A stretch of 19,573 nt of DNA from Gemmatimonadota bacterium (GTDB lineage: Bacteria; JBHIER01; G020348925): positions 4,903,583 through 4,923,155 of the forward strand of contig CP070758.1 in the NCBI GenBank assembly GCA_020348925.1, in the 5' to 3' direction. The notes under the pieces were generated by a model, which was not told the DNA's origin, did not search any database, and was given only the letters and a program-made list of their open reading frames with translations. A program made the translations under genes and the position numbers. Of this stretch, positions 13,970-19,573 are shown piece by piece. Position 1 is the stretch's first letter. Every line of letters begins with the position of its first letter.

Positions 13970-14722
13970 TCATGTTGTGGCCGCTTTGGCACCCACAACG
14001 ATCAAATCCCTCGATGTCTCTTTCGAAAACTTCTCTCCTGCCATGTTCCCCAGGGACTTCAAATTCTGGAAACCTGCCTGACCGAACCATGCCAGTAACT
14101 CGTCCTGATAGATGGGTCTCAAAACCGTGGAAAGAAGTTTGTGTGTAAATTCTTTTGCCTGTTCCTTCAACACCAGGATATGAAATACAATGTTCGTCTC
14201 ACCAAAATCGTAAAACCGAACGAAGAGAGTCCCATCACTCTTCTTAACACTGACAATCCTCTCCCTGGTTCGCATAATCCTGTCGTAATTGAGATTTTGA
14301 ATTACGACTATTCCTTTGTCGTTCAAAACGTTGTAGAAGTTTTTCAGACTCAGAACAATCTCCCTTTCCGTGTGGAGATGAGGCAGCGAGTTGCCCATAC
14401 AAACAACGGCGTCGAACTTCTCGTCCCGGCGTAAGCCCATATCCTGGAACGTGGCTCGTTGAAAACGAACATCAACATTATGCGCGCGAATATGTTCTCC
14501 GGCTTTTTTCAACATGTCGGTTGAACTGTCGATCCCTGTCACCTCTAGGCCGAGTTTCGCCAGAAGAACAGAATGAAATCCTGTCCCGCAGCCTGCGTCC
14601 AAGACCTTACGCAACCCATATTCCTGTTTGAGACCCTCAAAGAACCCTCTTTCCTTCTCAAAGCGGGCCTCGAATTGGGTCATGGCATCGTATTCAGCGG
14701 CAAGCTCTTCATAGAATTGCAT
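13970..14722 (-). CDS. Class I SAM-dependent methyltransferase
   Basis: The 250-residue cytoplasmic protein has the Rossmann methyltransferase core. Motif I is VLDAGCGTGFHSVLLAK (about 40-56), the acidic end of strand 2 is VTGIDSSTDML, and the post-motif region is FDAVVCMGNSLPHLHTEREI. The opening FYEELAAEYDAMTQFE is common in ubiquinone/UbiE-like and other small-molecule methyltransferases. The acceptor cannot be told from the sequence; given its place near quinol-oxidising genes, quinone or heme-related modification is possible but unproven. The ATG has only a weak AGAGAGA site. A TACAAT at 14774-14769 could be a -10 element, but no good -35 is seen. Confidence 0.85.
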   Translation of the reverse strand: MQFYEELAAEYDAMTQFEARFEKERGFFEGLKQEYGLRKVLDAGCGTGFHSVLLAKLGLEVTGIDSSTDMLKKAGEHIRAHNVDVRFQRATFQDMGLRRDEKFDAVVCMGNSLPHLHTEREIVLSLKNFYNVLNDKGIVVIQNLNYDRIMRTRERIVSVKKSDGTLFVRFYDFGETNIVFHILVLKEQAKEFTHKLLSTVLRPIYQDELLAWFGQAGFQNLKSLGNMAGEKFSKETSRDLIVVGAKAATT

Positions 14723-14819
14723 AACACATCTCTCTCTATGTGGATACTGCCTGCATGCGTTGTAAATAATTGTATCTCATGAGCATATATCGACCTAAAC
14801 ATCATGCGTACTTACTGTG

Positions 14820-15563
14820 CTAAGATGTCGTCACTGCTTCCGGTTTTCGGTTTCCCTTAATCCCTATAACCACCGTTTCCATGGGAATATCCTTGCCCGA
14901 TTCAGCCATGGCCTGCTGGACTGCGTATCCCAATCCGGCACAACAGGGGACTTCCATGATAACGGTGGTGACGCTCTTGATATTGTTCATACTAAAAATT
15001 TGTGCCAGTTTCTGTTGATAGAAACCGAGGTCATCGAGCTTCGGACAACCGACGACGAGGGATTTATCCTTCAGAAGATCCTGGTGAAAATTGGCGTAGG
15101 CAAATGGGACGCAGTCTGCGACTATGGCGAGATCCGCGTTCTGAAAATACTGTGCTTGCGGATTGACCAGCACCAACTGGACCGGCCACTGTCGTAACTC
15201 CGACTGAGCCGGACGAGCATCTTCAGGAGGCTGCACAACCTCACGCTCATTTCTCCACTCCATCACTCTCGAACCAGGGCAACCACTGAAATTCTGGTCT
15301 GGACGCTGCTGCTCCTCTTCCATTTTTTTCAAATGAGCCTTCATTGCTTCTTCGTCAAACTCTTCGGCTTCGCGTTCCACTATCTTAAGGGCATCTTCAG
15401 GACACTCTCCCAGACAAGCGCCCAACCCATCGCAATACATATCGCTGATCAAACGGGCCTTTCCATCAATGATCTGAATGGCCCCTTCCGGACAGGCAGG
15501 CATACACAGTCCGCAACCGCTGCATTTTTCTTCGTCAATTTCGATAATCTTTCTTTTCGACAC
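14820..15563 (-). CDS. Two-cluster ferredoxin-type 4Fe-4S protein with a conserved C-terminal domain
   Basis: The 247-residue cytoplasmic protein begins with a ferredoxin domain: C14, C17, C20, C24P (CSGCGLCMPACP), then C44, C50 and C54P in CDGLGACLGECP, a form with a wider first gap. A charged linker (about 62-90) leads to a domain with scattered cysteines, including SGCPGS (C95), ADCVPFAYANFH, VVGCPKLDD and VPCCAGLGYA. These could bind another cluster or serve as redox thiols. Proteins of this layout occur in many strict anaerobes and sulfate reducers, usually annotated only as 4Fe-4S binding proteins. The start is GTG, with AAGGAG eight bases upstream. A CRP/FNR-type dyad and a -10-like TATACC lie in the leader, so this gene may head a redox-controlled transcript. 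Confidence 0.88.
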   Translation of the reverse strand: MSKRKIIEIDEEKCSGCGLCMPACPEGAIQIIDGKARLISDMYCDGLGACLGECPEDALKIVEREAEEFDEEAMKAHLKKMEEEQQRPDQNFSGCPGSRVMEWRNEREVVQPPEDARPAQSELRQWPVQLVLVNPQAQYFQNADLAIVADCVPFAYANFHQDLLKDKSLVVGCPKLDDLGFYQQKLAQIFSMNNIKSVTTVIMEVPCCAGLGYAVQQAMAESGKDIPMETVVIGIKGNRKPEAVTTS

Positions 15564-15982
15564 CTCTTAACTCCTTCAATACGTTGTTAGCAAATGACTA
15601 AAACAGCCTCATCTTTCACTGTCTCACTATGAAAGGTATACCCGAATAGACTGAAATTCTTTGACCTTGGTCAAAAAATGAGAGATTTTAAAACCGAGGG
15701 TACAAGAGGGTATCCTGACTTCAAAATGTTCGGTGCGTTTCGAAGAAAGAGAGGAGGATAGGCAGGTGGACACTTCCTCCCCTGAACCCAGGAATTTTCC
15801 TTCATCCTGATGAGGAGGTGAAAGAAGGGTAAGTATATAAATATTGTCTTTCACAGATTTTTCGGGATTACGTTTTTTCTTCTTGATCTCCTCATCTTTC
15901 AACGTGAGAGGCGACAAAATCTCTCAGACGGTGTGTTCTGAACCTCTGTTTCACTGCATCGCGTTCGATGTTACGAATCTCT
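15564..15982. other. Intergenic region with the probable promoter of the ferredoxin-led run
   Basis: This 419-bp stretch separates the secreted-protein block from the main minus-strand run. It contains the dyad and -10-like box given separately, a purine-rich segment (about 15740-15780), and a loose inverted repeat around CCTTCATCCTGATGAGGAGG (15799-15818). A 96-codon open frame on the minus strand (15627-15917) has no convincing ribosome-binding site, reads through the dyad and has a composition unlike a folded protein, so it is not called. No terminator for the secreted-protein block was recognised. Confidence 0.5.
15635..15675 (-). promoter_or_regulatory. CRP/FNR-family dyad with a -10-like element upstream of the ferredoxin gene
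   Basis: TTTGACC (15660-15666) and GGTCAAA (15669-15675) are perfect inverted 7-mers around TT. This is the layout of CRP/FNR-superfamily sites, and the TTGACC-NN-GGTCAA form resembles motifs proposed for HcpR-type nitrosative-stress regulators (from memory). On the minus strand TATACC (15640-15635) could be a -10 box; that places a start near 15628 and the dyad centre near -40, close to the class II activator position. The ferredoxin GTG would be about 65 bases downstream. The symmetry and spacing are seen directly; the regulator is inference. Confidence 0.6.
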
Positions 15983-16237
15983 TTAATCTCTCAGGATGAC
16001 ATCACCGAGCGGTGTCTTGACAGTCATAGCCTTGTTGGAGATTCCGACAGCGGGATATGTTCCAGGCTGAACCCATAGTGCACCATCAGTAGGGACATCT
16101 GCCGCACCACTGGTGAAGTCTCTGAAGGGATAGTGAAAAACGCCCGTCTCCAAACGGCCACCGGAGTCCCTCTCAACGAAACGCCAATTCGCTTGGGGAT
16201 AGAGAAATGACATGAGAAGCTTGTCATAGTCACTCAT
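15983..16237 (-). CDS. Small translationally coupled ORF with a beta-helix-type module
   Basis: The 84-residue frame starts with ATG at 16237, which overlaps the TGA of the metalloprotease (ATGA), so it is probably translated by reinitiation. It has no signal peptide. Residues about 35-84 (YPFRDFTSG to ALWVQPGTYPAVG to GDVILRD) match in pattern the last 55 residues of the metalloprotease (FPYASVQTA, VFFFAPGTYNETG, GKAVIR). This is the 'PGTY' opening coil of right-handed beta-helix repeats. It therefore looks like a second copy of that module in its own frame. It may be a free small protein, or the detached tail of a once longer protease, lost by a frameshift or stop. A leaderless secreted-type module is odd and favours the second view. 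Confidence 0.6.
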   Translation of the reverse strand: MSDYDKLLMSFLYPQANWRFVERDSGGRLETGVFHYPFRDFTSGAADVPTDGALWVQPGTYPAVGISNKAMTVKTPLGDVILRD

Positions 16238-17562
16238 CGGATGACGGCCTTTCCGGACCCATCCTTCCGTTCGCAGAAGTACTTTCCCGGCTTGCTGAGA
16301 ATGACCGTTCCTGTTTCATTGTATGTCCCCGGTGCAAAAAAGAAAACACTTCCTGATGGACTGAAATCATGGGCGGTCTGGACACTGGCATACGGAAATG
16401 TGCACGTACCCATTTGTAGCCGGCTGAAAGTACTTATGTATACATTCTCACCATTGATGCATGGTTCCACAGTCAATACCGGGTCGGAGCAATCTCCGTG
16501 ATGGGCACTCTCTTTGGTCACAACTTTCCATTCCTCGGCGGAAATGCAGGGTTCGAGATCGAGCATCCTTTGGCGGTAGGCCAAAATTTCCCTGCTTTTT
16601 TCTGTGTTCTGGGCCAATAATTGAGAACCGTCCTCCAGGTTCGACCATTCATCGTAATCGTATAGAAACGTTTTATTCCCCAGGGATGTGCACCAGCCGG
16701 ACCCATCACCATTGATGTCCTGCACCACGCCGGTTTGCAGCGTTCCGTCACAATTCCAGTCGGTCCATACCATGCCCGTTCCTACGAGCTCATCGAGGTT
16801 GTTCTCATTCAGAGGACACATACGACCATGAGAAAAGTCGATATCCTTGAACAAGGCATCCTCGATGGTCAGTCCAAACGTGGAGCAGATCATCGTGGTT
16901 CTCAAACCCTTTAACTGGTATCGATAAGACATGATACTGGGCATGTTGGGCGGATACGGCCCTACGTATACCGAACTGTCTTCAATCGAACCGCAATATT
17001 GGGAGCCGCAATGGGACAGTCCGAGGTTGTGTCCCAGCTCGTGGGCGAAGGTAGCGGCCTGCTGGTACTCCGTCCCCGTTTGACCGTCGAAGTTCCCCAG
17101 GGTTACGATGAACAGATTGCCTCCGTTGGCTCTCCCGGAGCTACCGGTTATGGAACAGTCTATGCAGTCCCCTGCTTTATTCGTGGCATTACATTTCCTA
17201 TACTGATGGGCAAAAATGCAGTAGTGCCACCCCGATACACCGGCATGATCAAAATACGCATCCCTCATTGAGGCAACGGTGCTGTCAACTCCTGTGTAAC
17301 TCCAGAAACTCCCACACGTCACAGGTTCCGGTACCAGTTCTTCATAGTGGGGGACCTGATCATCCAGGTCAATGACCAACGTGTGCCCCTGACAGGCAAA
17401 CATCTGGATGACCGCATCGAGGACCAACTGGGAAGGTTTATGACTGTGGCTGGGAGAACCACCCACCATGTAGTCAATCTCAACCTGGAAGGTATCTGCC
17501 AATAGAGAACCGGTGATGAGAACACTGCTGATCAGCGCTGCGAGTCGCATAATGTTTCGCAT
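16234..17562 (-). CDS. Secreted metzincin-type zinc metalloprotease
   Basis: The ATG at 17562 (six codons into the longest frame) has AAGGAGGG at ideal distance and begins a Sec signal peptide (MRNIMRLAALISSVLITGSL, cut near LLA-D). The 442-residue protein carries the zinc site HELGHNLGLSH (174-184, with H174, H178, H184 as ligands and E175 as base), and SIMSY (209-213) supplies the Met-turn, so it is a metzincin. The exact peptidase family is not certain. Many Cys residues (about 18) suggest disulfides after export. DINGDG (283-288) is a calcium-loop-like motif. Residues about 388-442 form a 'PGTY' beta-helix-type module. The gene follows the fibre-like protein by 31 bp and overlaps the next small frame by 4 bp. 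Confidence 0.88.
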   Translation of the reverse strand: MRNIMRLAALISSVLITGSLLADTFQVEIDYMVGGSPSHSHKPSQLVLDAVIQMFACQGHTLVIDLDDQVPHYEELVPEPVTCGSFWSYTGVDSTVASMRDAYFDHAGVSGWHYCIFAHQYRKCNATNKAGDCIDCSITGSSGRANGGNLFIVTLGNFDGQTGTEYQQAATFAHELGHNLGLSHCGSQYCGSIEDSSVYVGPYPPNMPSIMSYRYQLKGLRTTMICSTFGLTIEDALFKDIDFSHGRMCPLNENNLDELVGTGMVWTDWNCDGTLQTGVVQDINGDGSGWCTSLGNKTFLYDYDEWSNLEDGSQLLAQNTEKSREILAYRQRMLDLEPCISAEEWKVVTKESAHHGDCSDPVLTVEPCINGENVYISTFSRLQMGTCTFPYASVQTAHDFSPSGSVFFFAPGTYNETGTVILSKPGKYFCERKDGSGKAVIR

Positions 17563-17593
17563 GAGGATCCCTCCTTTCACGGATGTGAAAACG

Positions 17594-19471
17594 TTACTGA
17601 AGACTGATCAGCACCAGCACGAGACCGGTTCCATGCCGGAGAGCACTCATCGCTTTACCGATTATGGCGCCTTGAGCCTGATTGTAATGAGTTACCTTCA
17701 TGGCGTGACCTGGCGTGGTTGACGTGGTCATGAGATCACCGGGTTCAATGGAGCCGTGTGACGCATCCGCCAGACAGTAAACCCGCCCCGTGAGTGCCAC
17801 AGGATATTCCCCGTCCACTGGCGAATCCAGTTGACCCATCAGCATGCCTGGTTTCACGCCGCCGGCACCACTGATGACACCCGCAACCGTCCGGTCGTAT
17901 GCTTTGCTGCTGACGACCAATTCGCCCGGATGCTCTGAGTCTATGCAAACGACCATACCTGGAGCTGGAGAAACATCGGCCAAAGCTCCTTGAACGTCGA
18001 ATTGCTCGGACAGATCGGAGCCGCCGGTGATCTGTAAAACTTGCGTGGAAACCCGACCTTCACCACTCCCTTCCCAATCTGCGTCGATCTGGATCGTCAG
18101 ATCCCCGTCGCCGTTATAAAGATTTATGTCCGAACCACCACCGGATCCTTCTTCTGCATCCATGACGATCGTTGCCGTACCATCGGCTTTTTTCAGTGTG
18201 ATCTGGGAGCCCGTACTTCCTTCAGCGGCCAGGATCTCCACCGCCTCTTCTCCACCCGCATCAAAAAGACGTATAGTCGCGGCGTCATCTTCATCTGCGT
18301 CAAATTCCATGGTCCTCGTGCCGGAACTGTTGTAGAACAGTGCGCCCCCCCCTCCTCCCGCACCCCTGGCATCCATCCAGATTGTCGTCTGTGTACCGTC
18401 CGAAAGGCGAAACGTAGCACCTCCATCCGTCTGCTCGGCATCTATCTCTACAGTTTGGGTACCGTCTGCTCTGGCCAGGACCAATTTCCCTCCCGTACTT
18501 CCATCCTCGGCATCCAGAAAGATGGTAGGTGAACCATTATCGGTCCTCATGGTCAGAAATCCACCCGTACCATCAGAGTTCTGGGTTCCGATGAGTTCAA
18601 CCGTCTCAAAATCGCCATCCCCGTTATAGAGAGATATTTCCGGCCTGTCACTCCGATCACCGTCGATCTCGATGGTCGTTGTGCCATCGGTCTTGCGTAA
18701 CACTATCTGGCCGCCAGTTGAACCTTCGTGAGGATCGATAGCTATCGTCTCAGTGCCGCTGGCATCGAGGACCGAAATACTGCCTCCCTTGAACTGCGCC
18801 ACATCGGGGGCAGCAGCATCCTGGGGGATCTCGACATAGAGAGCCGGATCCATATTACTGGCGGCGAAATTCTTGAAATACCCGGCGATGCCGTTGCTGC
18901 TGGCGCCGTAAACACCCCAGCCGTCAGCACTGGAGCCGTACACCCCCGTTCCGCCGCTATCATGGGAACCCCACACACCATATCCCTGGTCAGTAGCGTT
19001 ATCATTTTCTCCCCGAACAGCGGCAGAAGAACCGTCCGTTTGAACGACAATACTGCTTTGAATCGTTCCTCCCAGGGCACCATCCACAGAATTGACTCGA
19101 TACGAATACCCGACCGCGGCAAGCCTTATCCGGGGTGATAGTTCCGGATCGTTCTCCACCTGGATACTCAACCATCGGTCCGTACCATCGAAGATCAGAT
19201 CCGGAATGGGTGTCATCAGACCCAGGAGAACACTGAACACACCATTTGCATCCGGTATGATCGTCAGCGTTTCACTCCACATATTGAAACCCGCAACTTC
19301 GGAGCCCCAAAGACCAAAAGTGACTTCAACGGGCCCGGTCACGGGGTCGTCGTTCCCATCAAGAAGGACCCCCTGGTAATTCATCAGCTGAGGCACATCG
19401 GCGGTCAGACCCAATACTGCGCCAATTAAAAGCACCACGCTGAGAGCAAACGTCAAAACGAGCCTTTTCAT
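17594..19471 (-). CDS. Secreted fibre-like repeat protein with a conserved C-terminal domain
   Basis: The ATG at 19471, with GAGGAGGTG at good distance, begins a signal peptide (MKRLVLTFALSVVLLIGAVLG) and gives 625 residues. Residues about 25-125 form a head domain (VPQLMNYQGVLLDGNDDP, WLSIQVENDPELSPR) seen in large surface proteins of uncultured bacteria. Residues 165-200 carry YGVWG/GVYGSSADG repeats. Residues about 230-473 hold about ten units of 20-27 residues with the pattern 'G..i.L...DGt.TieIDaeeGs.gG', a likely beta-strand shaft rich in Asp, Gly and Thr that may bind calcium. The C-terminal 130 residues (PGMVVCIDSEHPGELVVSS to LMTTSTTPGHAMKVT to GAIIGKAMSAL) form a domain found at the end of many such proteins. 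It is probably a surface fibre or adhesin; function unproven. Confidence 0.75.
   Translation of the reverse strand: MKRLVLTFALSVVLLIGAVLGLTADVPQLMNYQGVLLDGNDDPVTGPVEVTFGLWGSEVAGFNMWSETLTIIPDANGVFSVLLGLMTPIPDLIFDGTDRWLSIQVENDPELSPRIRLAAVGYSYRVNSVDGALGGTIQSSIVVQTDGSSAAVRGENDNATDQGYGVWGSHDSGGTGVYGSSADGWGVYGASSNGIAGYFKNFAASNMDPALYVEIPQDAAAPDVAQFKGGSISVLDASGTETIAIDPHEGSTGGQIVLRKTDGTTTIEIDGDRSDRPEISLYNGDGDFETVELIGTQNSDGTGGFLTMRTDNGSPTIFLDAEDGSTGGKLVLARADGTQTVEIDAEQTDGGATFRLSDGTQTTIWMDARGAGGGGGALFYNSSGTRTMEFDADEDDAATIRLFDAGGEEAVEILAAEGSTGSQITLKKADGTATIVMDAEEGSGGGSDINLYNGDGDLTIQIDADWEGSGEGRVSTQVLQITGGSDLSEQFDVQGALADVSPAPGMVVCIDSEHPGELVVSSKAYDRTVAGVISGAGGVKPGMLMGQLDSPVDGEYPVALTGRVYCLADASHGSIEPGDLMTTSTTPGHAMKVTHYNQAQGAIIGKAMSALRHGTGLVLVLISLQ
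17767..18790 (-). repeat. Degenerate tandem repeats in the fibre-like gene
   Basis: Within about 18050-18790 the minus strand encodes roughly ten copies of a 20-27-residue unit. Related units include STGGQIVLRKTDGTTTIEID, STGGKLVLARADGTQTVEID, STGSQITLKKADGTATIVMD, and the paired LYNGDGDFETVEL and LYNGDGDLTIQID. The copies differ enough that they are old, and unit lengths vary. The lower part of the stated span belongs to the unrelated C-terminal domain, so the repeat core is 18050-18790. Confidence 0.6.
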
Positions 19472-19533
19472 TTTACACCTCCTCTCAAACACTCAGTCCT
19501 TTCTCTTTCAATGAAACAGTGCTCAACGCATCA

Positions 19534-19570
19534 AAACCATTCTTTTGGTTTCTGACCATGTCCCATGGTC
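19534..19570. repeat. Two adjacent inverted repeats upstream of the fibre-like gene
   Basis: AAACCA/TGGTTT (19534-19539 and 19546-19551) and GACCATG/CATGGTC (19554-19560 and 19564-19570, spacer TCC) lie side by side, 60-100 bp before the fibre-like start codon. They may be an operator pair, a leader hairpin, or the end of a terminator for an unseen upstream gene. The symmetry is plain; the role is unknown. Confidence 0.45.
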
Positions 19571-19573
19571 GAC

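Noticed and set aside
15627-15917. 96-codon open frame on the minus strand in the intergenic region
   Set aside because: No convincing ribosome-binding site, low-complexity Lys/Ser-rich composition, and it runs through the FNR-type dyad and -10-like box.
1-19573. CRISPR arrays, tRNA or rRNA genes, riboswitches
   Set aside because: No regularly spaced direct repeats, no rRNA-like blocks and no recognisable tRNA cloverleaf or riboswitch core were noticed; only reading by eye was possible.

Overview
The window is a stretch of a Gram-negative, probably anaerobic or facultatively anaerobic bacterial chromosome. The evidence is an outer-membrane beta-barrel candidate, a membrane-anchored octaheme c-type cytochrome, a Tat-type Rieske protein, rubrerythrin, and a heterodisulfide-reductase-like Fe-S flavoprotein. 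The taxon cannot be fixed from sequence alone. The gene mix (HAO-like cytochrome with Rieske/cytochrome b, plus large secreted fibre-like and metalloprotease proteins) would fit an uncultured deltaproteobacterial-type or FCB-type lineage. That placement is inference.

Layout. Positions 1-400 hold the end of an IS3-type insertion sequence whose orfA carries an in-frame stop. It abuts the 3' part of a NifX-like iron-molybdenum-cofactor-family gene that is also frameshifted (401-578). Two plus-strand genes follow, overlapping by 4 bp: a hotdog thioesterase and an IscU/NifU-type Fe-S scaffold (620-1515). From 19.5 kb down to 1.9 kb every gene is on the minus strand.

In transcription order the first minus-strand block (19471-15983) encodes a secreted 625-residue fibre-like repeat protein, a secreted metzincin-type metalloprotease and a translationally coupled small beta-helix-type module. 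After a 419-bp gap with a CRP/FNR-type dyad comes the main run: a ferredoxin-like protein, a SAM methyltransferase, a YwiC-like membrane protein, a small exported HMA (heavy-metal-associated) protein, an outer-membrane beta-barrel candidate, a Rieske protein, a fused b6/subunit IV-type cytochrome b, an octaheme hydroxylamine-oxidoreductase-like cytochrome, a DUF438/hemerythrin/PAS protein, a CSCG-type permease with a C-terminal HMA domain, a 1034-residue FAD-oxidase/Fe-S/CCG-domain fusion with a Met/Pro-rich tail, and rubrerythrin.

The most interesting unit is the Rieske-cytochrome b-octaheme set (11678-8360). It reads as a quinol-oxidising membrane complex whose electron outlet is an HAO-family cytochrome rather than cytochrome c1 or f. 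Its neighbours (hemerythrin/PAS sensor, rubrerythrin, Fe-S flavoprotein, and an upstream dyad of the TTGACC-NN-GGTCAA kind) suggest a function in nitrogen-oxide or hydroxylamine respiration or detoxification, or a related redox stress. The metal-handling genes around it (two HMA domains, permease, beta-barrel) suggest heme, iron or copper homeostasis linked to that complex. These functional links are inferred from gene order.
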